Assembly: GCF_014203155.1 (NCBI RefSeq)
Contig: NZ_JACHIK010000005.1
Coordinates: 153,780-217,779 of the forward strand
Source: Shinella fusca
GTDB lineage: Bacteria; Pseudomonadota; Alphaproteobacteria; Rhizobiales; Rhizobiaceae
DNA: 64,000 nt
Direction: 5' to 3'
Positions 29,615-38,778 of the stretch are shown one piece after another (the first letter of the stretch is position 1; each line of letters opens with the position of its first letter). The notes below the pieces were generated by a model. That model was not told where the DNA came from, searched no databases, and was given only the letters and a program-made list of their open reading frames with translations. The translations under genes were made by a program, and so were the position numbers.

Positions 29615-30658
29615 ATGAAATCCGTTCTGAAGCTGATGGCAGGGGCTGCCATCATCGTTTCCATGCATTCGGCCGTCGCGCACGCCAAGGACCTGGTGGT
29701 CGGCGTCTCCTGGTCCAACTTCCAGGAAGAGCGCTGGAAAACCGACGAAGCCGCCATCAAGGCTGCGCTCGAGGCCTCCGGCGACAAGTACATTTCGGCT
29801 GACGCCCAGTCCTCCGCCGCAAAGCAGCTGACCGACATCGAATCCCTGATCTCGCAGGGCGCCAACGCCCTCATCGTTCTCGCCCAGGATTCCGAAGCCA
29901 TCGGCCCGGCCATCGAAAAGGCCGCGGCTGAAGGCATCCCGGTCGTCGGCTACGACCGCCTGATCGAGAACCCGGCCGCCTTCTACATCACCTTCGACAA
30001 CAAGGAAGTCGGCCGCATGCAGGCCCGCGAAGTCTTCAAGGTGAAGCCGGAAGGCAACTATGTCTTCATCAAGGGCTCGTCTTCCGACCCGAACGCCGAC
30101 TTCCTCTTCGCAGGCCAGCAGGAAGTGCTGAAGGAAGCCATCGACGCCGGCAAGATCAAGAATGTCGGCGAAGCCTACACCGATGGCTGGAAGCCGGAAA
30201 ACGCCCAGAAGAACATGGAACAGTTCCTGACGGCGAACGACAACAAGGTCGACGCGGTCGTCGCATCGAACGACGGCACGGCCGGCGGTGCGATCGCAGC
30301 GCTTGCCGCACAGGGCCTTGCCGGCTCCGTTCCGGTCTCCGGCCAGGACGCCGACCACGCCGCGCTCAACCGCGTCGCGCTCGGCACGCAGACTGTCTCG
30401 GTCTGGAAGGACTCGCGTGAACTCGGCAAGCGCGCCGCCGAAATCGCGGCCGAACTTGCCGGCGGCAAGACCATGGACGACATCGAAGGCGTGACGACCT
30501 TCAACGGCGGCCCGAAGGGCGTCGAGATGAAATCGGTCTTCCTCGCACCGCTGCCGATCACCAAGGACAACCTGAACGTCGTCATCGACGCCGGCTGGAT
30601 CTCCAAGGAAACGGCTTGCCAGGGCGTCAAGGCCGGCACGCTCGCAGCCTGCGACTGA
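29615..30658 (+). CDS. xylF: D-xylose-type ABC transporter substrate-binding protein
   Basis: 347 residues from the ATG at 29615, with GGGAGG 6 bases upstream. Signal peptide [24 protein letters not shown] is cut near residue 24. The mature part closely follows E. coli Xyl[84 protein letters not shown]. It captures D-xylose (possibly other aldoses) in the periplasm for XylHG. It is first in the operon; a stem-loop separates it from xylH. Confidence 0.9.
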   Translation: MKSVLKLMAGAAIIVSMHSAVAHAKDLVVGVSWSNFQEERWKTDEAAIKAALEASGDKYISADAQSSAAKQLTDIESLISQGANALIVLAQDSEAIGPAIEKAAAEGIPVVGYDRLIENPAAFYITFDNKEVGRMQAREVFKVKPEGNYVFIKGSSSDPNADFLFAGQQEVLKEAIDAGKIKNVGEAYTDGWKPENAQKNMEQFLTANDNKVDAVVASNDGTAGGAIAALAAQGLAGSVPVSGQDADHAALNRVALGTQTVSVWKDSRELGKRAAEIAAELAGGKTMDDIEGVTTFNGGPKGVEMKSVFLAPLPITKDNLNVVIDAGWISKETACQGVKAGTLAACD

Positions 30659-30691
30659 ACCGGACCACCGGACTGACCTGACCATTGCCGG

Positions 30692-30718
30692 GCGCCGCAA
30701 CGTGAAACGTTGCGGCGC
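30692..30718 (+). terminator. Stem-loop between xylF and xylH
   Basis: Perfect 12-bp stem GCGCCGCAACGT / ACGTTGCGGCGC with a GAA loop. No T-run follows, so it is more likely a transcript-stabilising or processing structure that raises XylF over XylHG than a full stop. Confidence 0.7.
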
Positions 30719-30831
30719 TTGCGCAAGATGGGCAGCGGGCGGAGGATGAGGCGGCGACACATCCTCGAGCGGGCCCCGTCCCGAAAACGCCCGGACGACA
30801 CGTTCAACAGAAGTGGGGGAACGGCAAAGCC

Positions 30832-32145
30832 ATGGCCGACATCACGAATACCGCAGCTGCCAATCGCGCGCGCTTGGCCAGCGAAAATCCGGTGAAGCGC
30901 TTCTTCCGCGCCACCGAAATCGACACCCGCCTGCTCGGCATGGTCGGCGCCATGCTGATCATCTGGATCGGCTTCGACATCCTGTCGGGCGGCCTGTTCC
31001 TGACGCCGCGCAACCTCTGGAACCTTTCCGTCCAGACCGCCTCCGTCGCCGTGATGGCGACCGGCATGGTGCTCGTCATCGTCACGCGCAACATCGACCT
31101 GTCCGTCGGCTCCATCCTCGGCGTCGTCGGCATGACCATGGGCGTGCTGCAAGCCGAACTGCTACCCCAGTTGCTCGGCTTCGAGCATCCGGCCATCTGG
31201 ATCATCACGCTCGCCGCCGGCCTCCTGCTCGGCGCGGCCATCGGCGCATTGCAGGGCTTCATCGTCGCCTTCCTCAACGTGCCGTCCTTCATCGTCACGC
31301 TCGGCGGCCTTCTCGTCTGGCGCGGCGCCACCTGGTTCGTCACCAGCGGCCGCACGGTCGCTCCCATGGACGCGACCTTCCGCCTGATGGGCGGCGGCAC
31401 CAACGGCTCCATCGGCGCGACCGCCAGCTGGATCGTCGGGGCGCTGGCCTGCATCGCCATCGTCGCGACGATCGCCAATTCGCGCAAGCAGCGCAAGCGC
31501 TTCGGCTTCCCGTTGCGTCCCATGTGGGCCGAATATTTCCTCGTCGCCGTCGGCTGTGCCGTGGTGCTCGGCGCCGTCACCGTCGTCAATTCCTATCCCT
31601 GGCCGGTCGCCATCGCCCGCAAGTTCGCCGACGCCAACGGCATCGCCTGGCCCGAAGGCGGCCTCTTCATCCCGCACGGCATCGCCATCCCCGTACTGAT
31701 CGCCATCGTCGTCGGCATCGTCATGACCTTCATCTCGACGCGCCTGCGCTTCGGCCGCTACGTCTTCGCGCTCGGCGGCAACCCGGAGGCGGCCGAGCTT
31801 GCCGGCATCAAGACCCGCTGGGTGACGGTGAAGATCTTCGCGCTGATGGGCGTGCTGTGCGCCGTCGCCGCCGCCATCTCCACCGCCCGCCTCAATGCCG
31901 CGACCAACGCGCAGGGCGAGCTCGACGAGCTCTACACGATTGCCGCGGCCGTGATCGGCGGCACGTCGCTCGCCGGCGGCATGGGCACAATCGCTGGCGC
32001 CATGCTCGGCGCCCTCGTCATGCAATCGCTGCAATCGGGCATGGTGCTGGTCGGCATCGACACGCCGTTCCAGCGCATCGTCGTCGGTGTGGTCCTCGTC
32101 GTCGCCGTCTGGCTCGACACGATCTACCGCGCCCGCGCCAAGTAA
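30832..32145 (+). CDS. xylH: Xylose-type ABC transporter permease
   Basis: 437 residues with a soluble N-terminus then 10-12 helices. Family signatures are [41 protein letters not shown] and [20 protein letters not shown]. The long central loop (~residues 195-280) and GRTVAP are as in XylH. It forms the membrane channel of the XylFHG importer. It is 14 bases before the ATPase gene, with GAGGAG in that gap. Confidence 0.9.
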   Translation: MADITNTAAANRARLASENPVKRFFRATEIDTRLLGMVGAMLIIWIGFDILSGGLFLTPRNLWNLSVQTASVAVMATGMVLVIVTRNIDLSVGSILGVVGMTMGVLQAELLPQLLGFEHPAIWIITLAAGLLLGAAIGALQGFIVAFLNVPSFIVTLGGLLVWRGATWFVTSGRTVAPMDATFRLMGGGTNGSIGATASWIVGALACIAIVATIANSRKQRKRFGFPLRPMWAEYFLVAVGCAVVLGAVTVVNSYPWPVAIARKFADANGIAWPEGGLFIPHGIAIPVLIAIVVGIVMTFISTRLRFGRYVFALGGNPEAAELAGIKTRWVTVKIFALMGVLCAVAAAISTARLNAATNAQGELDELYTIAAAVIGGTSLAGGMGTIAGAMLGALVMQSLQSGMVLVGIDTPFQRIVVGVVLVVAVWLDTIYRARAK

Positions 32146-32159
32146 GAGGAGCCCACCCA

Positions 32160-32945
32160 ATGACGGACACCCGTACGCCCCTCGTGGAGATGAAGAACAT
32201 CTCCATCTCCTTCGGCGGCATCCATGCCGTGGACAATGCCTCGGTCGATCTCTATCCCGGCGAGGTCGTGGCTTTGCTCGGCCATAACGGCGCCGGCAAG
32301 TCGACGCTGATCAAGGTCCTCTCCGGCGCCTACAAGCGCGACAGCGGCGAGATCCTGATCAACGGCGAGCCCGCCGAGATCACCAATCCGCGCGACGCCA
32401 AGAAATACGGCATCGAGACGATCTACCAGACGCTCGCCGTCGCCGACAACGTGGACGCGGCCGCCAACCTCTATCTCGGCCGCGAGCTGCGCACCCCCTG
32501 GGGCACGCTCGACGACGTGGCGATGGAGGCCAAGACCCGCGAGGTCATGGGCCGCCTCAACCCGAACTTCCAGCGCTTCAAGGAGCCGGTGAAAGCGCTT
32601 TCCGGCGGCCAGCGCCAATCGGTGGCGATCGCGCGCGCGATCCTCTTCGACGCCCGCATCCTCATCATGGACGAGCCGACGGCCGCGCTCGGGCCCCAGG
32701 AGACGGCGCAGGTCGGCGAATTGATCAAGCAGCTCAAGAAGGAAGGCATCGGCATCTTCCTCATCAGCCACGACATCCACGACGTCTTCGACCTCGCCGA
32801 CCGCGTCTCGGTGATGAAGAACGGCCAGGTCGTCGGCCACGCCCGCACCGAGGACGTGACGAAGGACGAGGTGCTCGGCATGATCATCCTCGGCAAGGTC
32901 CCGGAAAAGGCCATCCCCGGCCCCGGCGCCATGCAGACCGCCTGA
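32160..32945 (+). CDS. xylG: Xylose-type ABC transporter ATPase (single domain)
   Basis: 261 residues: Walker [10 protein letters not shown], signature [14 protein letters not shown], Walker [13 protein letters not shown], switch His in [14 protein letters not shown]. Unlike E. coli XylG or GguA it is a single ABC domain, as in the rhizobial FrcA type, so it should act as a homodimer. Start is ATG 32160 after GAGGAG (32146-32151). It is the last gene of the operon, followed by a terminator. Confidence 0.88.
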   Translation: MTDTRTPLVEMKNISISFGGIHAVDNASVDLYPGEVVALLGHNGAGKSTLIKVLSGAYKRDSGEILINGEPAEITNPRDAKKYGIETIYQTLAVADNVDAAANLYLGRELRTPWGTLDDVAMEAKTREVMGRLNPNFQRFKEPVKALSGGQRQSVAIARAILFDARILIMDEPTAALGPQETAQVGELIKQLKKEGIGIFLISHDIHDVFDLADRVSVMKNGQVVGHARTEDVTKDEVLGMIILGKVPEKAIPGPGAMQTA

Positions 32946-32952
32946 CCCAAGA

Positions 32953-32982
32953 AAAAGCCGCCGGCCCACCCCGGCGGCTTTT
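32953..32982 (+). terminator. Intrinsic terminator of the xyl operon
   Basis: 12-bp stem AAAAGCCGCCGG / CCGGCGGCTTTT with a 6-base loop, 8 bases past the stop. Confidence 0.88.
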
Positions 32983-33080
32983 CCCTTGAAAGAGATAGCC
33001 TTCCCGCAATTTCCCGATTGAAGCCCGCCCCCACCTGGGCTAAGAACCCCTCATCGGACAGACGAGTCATCGTCAGGCAA

Positions 33081-33157
33081 GCACCCGTAGCTCAGCTGGA
33101 TAGAGTGTTGGATTCCGATTCCAAAGGTCGTAGGTTCGAATCCTACCGGGTGCGCCA
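33081..33157 (+). tRNA. tRNA-Arg (anticodon CCG)
   Basis: Full cloverleaf of 77 bases with encoded CCA. Acceptor GCACCCG pairs with CGGGTGC; D-loop TAGCTCAGCTGGATAGA; anticodon stem TTGGA/TCCAA around loop TTCCGAT (anticodon CCG, reads CGG); T-arm GTAGGTTCGAATCCTAC. It is the integration target of the genomic island; its 3' half from the anticodon loop on is the island's attL. Confidence 0.97.
33112..33157 (+). repeat. attL
   Basis: 46 bases from the anticodon loop to the CCA end of tRNA-Arg. It matches attR except at the outer T-stem pair: T-A here, C-G at attR, so both copies can still fold. Confidence 0.88.
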
Positions 33158-33220
33158 TTGAACTAATTGATTTCATTGACGTATCAGCTTTCGCTTGCCC
33201 TCGTGTGCAACGGAAATATG

Positions 33221-33324
33221 TTAGCTCAGTCTTAGCTCAGCAGCGCATGCCGTTCGGAATTTCTCAATGATTTCAATGTAGCGTCCCGGGGCTCGGACAC
33301 GGAGTTAGCGCAGTTTCAGCGCAG
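33221..33324 (+). repeat. Left integrase arm-type repeats
   Basis: Two paired sites between attL and the integrase gene: TTAGCTCAGTCTTAGCTCAG at 33221-33240 and TTAGCGCAGTTTCAGCGCAG at 33305-33324. Each is a TAGC(T/G)CAG-type motif twice with an 11-bp period. The same pattern recurs at the right end. Confidence 0.6.
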
Positions 33325-33360
33325 CGCTCCGACGAAAGTAACTCCGTTGGAGCCTAGGTT

Positions 33361-34815
33361 ATGTTGCAGCGTACCGAATCGCCGAATACCCCTTTCACGC
33401 TTTTCCAGCGCGAAGGCACCCGCAATTGGTCCATGCGCTATTCGCTCGGCGGCAGGCAGATCAAGAAGTCGCTCGGCATCGCTGACTATGATTCTGCTCT
33501 CCAGCGCGCGAACGAGATTTATCACGAGCAAAAATATCGGCATAAGCAGGGCCTATCACTGGTCCCGCACGCCTTCCATGATGTCGCCGAAGAATTCATA
33601 GAAAAGGTCTGCGCGGAAGCTGAGCGAGGTGAGCGCAGCCATTATCACCCGACATTCTGGCCGCCGATAATCCGGCGCTTTCCTGTTGCATACTTCGGGG
33701 ACAAGGCCATCGACCTCATCACGACCGCCGACGCCGAACGCTATCTGGAATGGCGCAAAACCTATTGGACGACTGGGCCGGGATCGAAAATCGAGAAAAT
33801 CCGTTGCGAGCGGGAAGATGGCCGCGTCTTCTCCCGCGCTGCCCCGCGCAAGGTCGCTGCACTGACGACCATGAAGGGCGAGATGGTCATTCTCCGCGAG
33901 CTTTTCCGTCAGGCTTCACGATGGGGCTATTGCAAGCCTTTGGAGTTACCAACCGTCGAAGCGAGAAAAAAGCCAGACAATCGCCGTCCGGGCTTCAAAC
34001 CAGAAGAATACGAAAAGCTGATTGCCAAGAGCATTGAGCGCATTAATGAACACCACACAAATCTGAAAGTCATCAAGGCCAAGGATGGCCGTGTTTGGAC
34101 ACAGAAAGCCGTTACGGAAGGCATCCGAGCTGACCGCGTCCGATTGCACGCTTACATCGAGCTCTTGGCAAATTCCGGCCTGCGCCCCACCGAGGCTAAG
34201 AACCTGACCTGGGGCGATATTTCTCTATTTCGCGAAACGCGGCACCTCCCCTTGCATCAACAGGACGCTCGTCTGGCGGTGCGGGGCAAAGGCAAACATG
34301 GCAGCGCCGTGCCTCTGTATGGGGCACTCTCCGCACTGGGCATGCTCTGGGATCTATTCATCCACGAGATCGGCCGCGAACCAAGGGATGAAGACCCAGT
34401 TTTCGCAGATGAAAATGGTCAGCGCATCTTGTCGTTCAAGAATGGGTTGAGGGCGCTGCTGACGGCAGCTGGCTTGGAGAAAGACAACCGCGGCATACGT
34501 CGAACATCTTACTCATTCCGTCACTTTTACATCTCACAGATGCTCGCAAACAACGTTTCGGTTCACCACGTCGCCCGCAATACCCGCACATCGCTTGCTA
34601 TGATCGACAAGCACTATGCTCAGGTGAATACCGAGCAAATCAAGGAGTTCCTTCGCCCCGGCCAGGAGGAATTCGCGAACGAGCCTATTCTGCTCGACGA
34701 TGACACGTACGATGAAATCAAACTGCTGGAGCGACGGATCGAGGAGCTGAAGTGCAGCGGATTAGAAGCGTCTTACGATAGGAACCGCAGAGGCCTTCAG
34801 AGAAGTGACCGGTAG
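33361..34815 (+). CDS. int: Tyrosine site-specific integrase of the island
   Basis: 484 residues. The N-terminal part (TLFQREGTRNWSMRYSLGGRQIKKSLG) is an arm-binding-like domain, then a core-binding region, then the catalytic domain: Arg in NSGLRPTEAKNLTW, the His-x-x-Arg-like box SYSFRHFYISQML (Arg-His retained), and the nucleophile Tyr in IDKHYAQVN. It should recombine attP with the tRNA-Arg site. Position and direction (just inside attL, reading inward) are typical. The start ATG at 33361 has GGAG at 33350-33353, 7 bases upstream. A C-terminal coiled tail of ~60 residues follows the active Tyr. Confidence 0.92.
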   Translation: MLQRTESPNTPFTLFQREGTRNWSMRYSLGGRQIKKSLGIADYDSALQRANEIYHEQKYRHKQGLSLVPHAFHDVAEEFIEKVCAEAERGERSHYHPTFWPPIIRRFPVAYFGDKAIDLITTADAERYLEWRKTYWTTGPGSKIEKIRCEREDGRVFSRAAPRKVAALTTMKGEMVILRELFRQASRWGYCKPLELPTVEARKKPDNRRPGFKPEEYEKLIAKSIERINEHHTNLKVIKAKDGRVWTQKAVTEGIRADRVRLHAYIELLANSGLRPTEAKNLTWGDISLFRETRHLPLHQQDARLAVRGKGKHGSAVPLYGALSALGMLWDLFIHEIGREPRDEDPVFADENGQRILSFKNGLRALLTAAGLEKDNRGIRRTSYSFRHFYISQMLANNVSVHHVARNTRTSLAMIDKHYAQVNTEQIKEFLRPGQEEFANEPILLDDDTYDEIKLLERRIEELKCSGLEASYDRNRRGLQRSDR

Positions 34816-35092
34816 CGATTGCCGTCCCCCATTTTGAGCGTCGGAATCGAAATTAACTTCCTATTAACTATGCAGGTTGTAGCAACGATTCATCAGGAAT
34901 TTGCAGCTTCATGAACACATCATTGAGCTGAAGCTGCACTCTACGTGGGTGCGAATCTTTCGCGTAGGGTTACGGTCTCGCTATAATGGCGGGCACCCTT
35001 ATGGGTTAACCGTTGAAGTGTCTCCATCATCGTTGAGCTTAAAGCCGATTGCATCGGTCGCCCTTGAGCTCGTCCTTGCTTTAGGCTTCAAC

Positions 35093-36805
35093 ATGACCAG
35101 CATCCTCACGAACACATCCGCAATGGCCGCGCTGCAAACCTTGCGCATGATCGACAGCAGTATGGCCGAGACACAACGGCAAGTCAGTTCGGGGCTTCGC
35201 GTTCAGATCGCAGCGGATAACGCGGCCTATTGGTCGATCTCCACTACGATGCGCTCCGATAACATGGCGCTATCTGCTGTCTCGGATGCCCTTGGCCTTG
35301 GCGCTGCCAAGGTTGATATTGCTTATGCCGCGACCACTTCGATTGTTGATATCCTCACCGAGTTTAAGGCTAGGCTGGTTGCGGCGAGCGAAGATGGCGT
35401 CGACCGCTCAAAAATACAGGAAGAACTCTCGCAGTTGAATGCTCAGGCTGAGAGTGTTGTTGCGTCGGCCAGCTTCAATGGAGTGAACTGGCTCAAAACG
35501 ACAGCAGCTACACATCTGATGGAAACGCCAGACTTGAAAACTTCGACCCTCTCGTCTTTCGTCAGGACGTCAGATGGCTCGATTTCGTTGAAAGCGGCCG
35601 AAATTAACCTTAAAAACACAAGTATGCTTAATCTCGGCGGAGGCGGCATCCTTCAAAAAGAAATCGACGGCATCGGAGACATTGGCGGGTTTAGAGGAAC
35701 GAACGCGAATTCTGTTGCGCACCAAGGTCACGAGTCCCATAACTTCACCGGCCCGGCAACTTTTGGCCTCGCAGATTACGTAGAATTTGACGTCGTTATT
35801 GATGCTGGCATTCATAGCCCTGGGGTGTCGTTTACGGGGCTTAGAATTGACAAGAATGTCGTCGACGTAGCTCTTGGAAGAACTGATGGAACGATCAGAA
35901 CTGCATCCGAGATGCGGGCTGTTCTTCAGAAAGTTTTCACGGACAATTCCGTTCCTGCAACCGCATATGAAACTTTGTTCACTGGCGGTTCGAGTTCGCC
36001 CAGATTTGAAATCGGCTCGCTAGAAAATACGGGAGAGCCGGGCTCCAGTATCGATTTGTTCAATGTGATATCTGACTTCAACGGAGCATACCCCGCAGGC
36101 TTCGCCATGGGGTTAGAAAACCCACCCGTGGATAATCATGACAACATGTATCCGGTGGCGGGAATACAATTCACAAAGGGGTTTACGGTCTCACCGAGAG
36201 CGTCGTTTTGGTTTGATGTCCAAGTTGGGCCGTCTGCGTCAGCCACCTATGTCGTCGACAGGGCGGTGGTAGATGCAGCTCTTGGCTCGACAGACGGCTA
36301 TATCGGTGATGCCACTGCACTTGCCACCGTGATCGAATATGTCACCGCCGGTAGTGGACTGACTGCGACACCAACAGGAAACGGAATTACTTTCGCGGCC
36401 GATCAAACGATGTATCCAGAGGCCGGGAATCGGGCGGCGAGAGTAAGCGTTGGAAATGTGCGGTCTGACCCGCCGTGGGCACTTATGTTTGACCTAGCCG
36501 AGATTGATGTGACGACCGAGGCTTTCACCGTTGACGAGTACATCGAGGGTGTTGAATACATGCTTCAACGATCGATATCGAGCGGTTCGGTTTTCGGTGC
36601 TCTTTCGAAGAGGATCGAGATGCAGACCGAGTTCACCGCCAAAATGATGGCGACAATTGATAAAGGTATCGGTCGACTGGTGGATGCCGATATGAACGAG
36701 GCATCGACCCGGCTCAAGGCGCTTCAAACACAAGAGCAGCTTGCAATCCAGTCTCTATCCATTGCCAATGCGAGCGCTGAAAACATCATGCAGTTGTTCC
36801 GATAG
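35093..36805 (+). CDS. Flagellin-like protein with enlarged central domain
   Basis: 570 residues from the ATG at 35093; the frame is open further upstream but that part has no resemblance to anything. The N-terminus (MTSILTNTSAMAALQTLRMI ... SSGLRVQIAADNAAYWSIST ... ALGLGAAKVDIAY) and C-terminus (GIGRLVDADMNEASTRLKAL ... IQSLSIANASAENIMQLFR) are the D0/D1 domains of rhizobial flagellins. The centre (~150-480) holds two related segments (VVDVALGRTDGTI and VVDAALGSTDGYI). Standard rhizobial flagellins are ~320-400 residues. It would be exported through the flagellar secretion system. It is unusual as cargo of a tRNA-integrated island; no other flagellar gene is nearby. Confidence 0.88.
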   Translation: MTSILTNTSAMAALQTLRMIDSSMAETQRQVSSGLRVQIAADNAAYWSISTTMRSDNMALSAVSDALGLGAAKVDIAYAATTSIVDILTEFKARLVAASEDGVDRSKIQEELSQLNAQAESVVASASFNGVNWLKTTAATHLMETPDLKTSTLSSFVRTSDGSISLKAAEINLKNTSMLNLGGGGILQKEIDGIGDIGGFRGTNANSVAHQGHESHNFTGPATFGLADYVEFDVVIDAGIHSPGVSFTGLRIDKNVVDVALGRTDGTIRTASEMRAVLQKVFTDNSVPATAYETLFTGGSSSPRFEIGSLENTGEPGSSIDLFNVISDFNGAYPAGFAMGLENPPVDNHDNMYPVAGIQFTKGFTVSPRASFWFDVQVGPSASATYVVDRAVVDAALGSTDGYIGDATALATVIEYVTAGSGLTATPTGNGITFAADQTMYPEAGNRAARVSVGNVRSDPPWALMFDLAEIDVTTEAFTVDEYIEGVEYMLQRSISSGSVFGALSKRIEMQTEFTAKMMATIDKGIGRLVDADMNEASTRLKALQTQEQLAIQSLSIANASAENIMQLFR

Positions 36806-36808
36806 TCC

Positions 36809-37072
36809 CTATCGATGCGCCTTGCGCCAACCGGCTTGACGTGCCTCATCCTCGGAGCAGAACCAGCGTTCACCATATTCACGGCGTATGACGGTCGAGT
36901 TGTAAAACTCCTGACCCCGAACATGATAGATGCGTTCGCCTGAGTTTATCGAGATATTGCCCTTGATGTCGCAGGCGGGGTCGTAGAGAGAGCGCGGCAC
37001 GAAAGCATAGCCTCCGGTTCCAAGGAACACGGTCAACCAAGTGCCGGCGACGATCAAAGGAAACTTGCTCAT
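36809..37072 (-). CDS. Small exported protein with a sunset-type C-terminal domain
   Basis: 87 residues. A hydrophobic N-terminus (FPLIVAGTWLTVFLGTGGYAF) is a signal peptide or anchor. Residues ~33-85 (CDIKGNISINSGERIYHV, ERWFCSEDEARQAGWRKA) match the short Cys-containing domain often found at the C-terminus of thermonuclease-like and ExoI-like proteins. Here it occurs alone, without a nuclease. Two Cys could form a disulphide. Function unknown. The stop is 3 bases from the convergent flagellin stop. Confidence 0.65.
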   Translation of the reverse strand: MSKFPLIVAGTWLTVFLGTGGYAFVPRSLYDPACDIKGNISINSGERIYHVRGQEFYNSTVIRREYGERWFCSEDEARQAGWRKAHR

Positions 37073-37222
37073 AAGAGAAGAGTATGCTGTGCGTTTTTAC
37101 ATCACGTTGAGAAACACGTTAAAATTGTTGCGGCGGCACCTTGGAAAACATTCTTCGCTCGCCCTTTTGGCAGATGGCTGTATCCCGAGAACACGTTCAA
37201 CGGTTTCGGAAAGGATCGCAGC

Positions 37223-37669
37223 ATGTCCCACCTCAAGGCCCTCAAGCTCACTTCCGCCGTTCCGGCTCGCGCAACCGCCGATCCGGTGCAGCGTTCGCGG
37301 GAAAAGATGATTGCCGCACTGGCCGAGCAGAAGCAGATGGCGGAAGCAAAGATCGCCGGTCAGGCGTTCACGCCGACGCATGTCGTGCGCAAGAAGAACG
37401 CCGAAGGTGTCCGTGTCGAGGTCGAAGCGACCAAGCGTGTGCGTCAGGGTTGGTTCACCGACGGCAACGGAAAGGTGTTTTTCGCCCTGCGTTATGCCGG
37501 CAAGACCATCGAATTCGCCAAGGACAAGAATGCTGTCGAGATCGGCGAGCTTTCGGCGCTGCCGAAGGTCATCGACACGCTCGTTGAAGCTGTCCGGGCT
37601 GGCGAGCTTGACGCGCAGTTGACCGCCGCCGCCGTCGAACGCGGCAAGATGCTGCGCAAATCCGCATAA
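37223..37669 (+). CDS. Conserved hypothetical protein (DUF6641-like)
   Basis: 148 residues, basic and soluble: SHLKALKLTSAVPARATADP, REKMIAALAEQKQMAEAKIAG, then a beta-rich centre (VRQGWFTDGNGKVFFALRYAGK) and a helical end. It resembles the DUF6641 group of short proteins found on proteobacterial mobile elements near replication genes. No catalytic motif is seen. An ATG with AAGGATCGCAGC upstream supports the start. GC is close to the host's, higher than most island genes. Confidence 0.6.
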   Translation: MSHLKALKLTSAVPARATADPVQRSREKMIAALAEQKQMAEAKIAGQAFTPTHVVRKKNAEGVRVEVEATKRVRQGWFTDGNGKVFFALRYAGKTIEFAKDKNAVEIGELSALPKVIDTLVEAVRAGELDAQLTAAAVERGKMLRKSA

Positions 37670-37983
37670 ACAGCGCAGTTTTTTACCGGGTAAGCATCCG
37701 AAGGGCATGGGATCATTTGATCCCATGCCCTTCGTGCGTTCCGGCGTTGCTGCAATGTCATCAAAGAGCGTCACGGACGCGCGTTCGGTGCGGGGCGCTG
37801 CGCAACACTGTTTTCGGGCTGGGCCGCGTTCCTTGGCGCTTCTGTGCTTCTGCTTGACGCGCGTTACCCGCCGAACTTGGCCCCGGAAGCATGCGCACCG
37901 TCGCCATTGGTCCAAGCGGTTCTTTGAACTCGCCCTTTGCGCCATCTGGAATTTAGTTTCCGCCGAAATCGAGCGGAGACCAG
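37670..37983. other. Non-coding stretch with a 32-bp perfect palindrome
   Basis: A 314-base gap. At 37701-37732 there is a perfect inverted repeat, AAGGGCATGGGATCA / TGATCCCATGCCCTT, with a 2-base centre. It could be a terminator of the upstream gene (no T-run), an operator, or a cruciform at a replication origin. Nothing else is recognised. Confidence 0.6.
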
Positions 37984-38745
37984 ATGCAGACCCCTTCAAA
38001 CGACGATCACGACGAGACGCCCACGCAACCGCAAATCGACTTGGCGATGTTATTCATGACCGACCTGCATGTGGGGTCCGAACGGCTCTACAAGGTTAAG
38101 CGCAGGGGCACGTCGCTGAACCTGCGCTATGAGCTCGACGGCGTGATGCACCAGCGCAGCTATTTGTCGGCGCTGTCGTGGCGGGCGATTTTGCTGTTCG
38201 CATTGACAGAGGGAAAAACCGTCACCGTCCACGAAATGGACCAGCCAGGGCGATACCAGCGACTGTTCCCGAAAACCATGCTTCGCCGCCTTCAGTGGCA
38301 TGCGCGACCGAATGCGAATTTCCCGCCGGTCGCCCGCCTCTACGATCCCAACAGCAAAGCCGTTATGCTGCTGACCCGCAACCGTATTTGTGGTCATGCT
38401 GTTGATGCGCTCCACAATCTCACCGATGGCGGGCCTGTATTTCAACCGTTGTGGATTTCCGACATCATGGCGTTACGGCCTATGCTCGGCATTGAGCTTT
38501 TCCACGACGAGGCTTTCTCAGCCACCATGCCGATCAGCGCGTATATCGAAGCCGCCGCTATCACAGGCCGAATTGTCGAGGAGCCGGAGCTTTCAGCTTT
38601 GCCTCTCACCGGCGACGTGTCCCGGCTTGCAACGCAGCCGTCATCGAAGGCAGTTCGCAGCGTCTTCGATCAAGCGTGCCGGGAAAATCCTGCATTGGAG
38701 GCGCTGCGGGGCCTGACCATATACGATGATTATTCGTTTGTATGA
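37984..38745 (+). CDS. Hypothetical protein of the island
   Basis: 253 residues, soluble, no signal peptide. An N-terminal acidic stretch (NDDHDETPTQP) precedes a mixed alpha/beta body (LRYELDGVMHQRSYLSALSWRAILLFALTEGKTVTV). No family is recognised. CGGAG at 37973-37977 precedes the ATG. It is convergent with the replication initiator gene and ends 9 bases before the shared hairpin at 38755. Possibly part of the replication or maintenance module by position only. Confidence 0.6.
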   Translation: MQTPSNDDHDETPTQPQIDLAMLFMTDLHVGSERLYKVKRRGTSLNLRYELDGVMHQRSYLSALSWRAILLFALTEGKTVTVHEMDQPGRYQRLFPKTMLRRLQWHARPNANFPPVARLYDPNSKAVMLLTRNRICGHAVDALHNLTDGGPVFQPLWISDIMALRPMLGIELFHDEAFSATMPISAYIEAAAITGRIVEEPELSALPLTGDVSRLATQPSSKAVRSVFDQACRENPALEALRGLTIYDDYSFV

Positions 38746-38754
38746 ACGGAGGCA

Positions 38755-38777
38755 AAAAGTTCGGTGAACGAACTTTT
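38755..38777. terminator. Palindromic hairpin, copy 1
   Basis: Stem AAAAGTTCG / CGAACTTTT around loop GTGAA, between two convergent genes. A nearly identical copy lies at 46491-46513. Likely a bidirectional terminator, possibly a recombination site. Confidence 0.65.
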
Positions 38778-38778
38778 G

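Noticed and set aside
32160..32945. The 710-codon ORF (30813-32945) as one fused gene
   Set aside because: Its first 449 codons overlap xylH in another frame; only the last 261, from the ATG at 32160 with a ribosome site, encode the ATPase.
37707..38099. 130-codon ORF across the palindrome
   Set aside because: It crosses the palindrome and overlaps the better-supported gene at 37984; composition is not protein-like.
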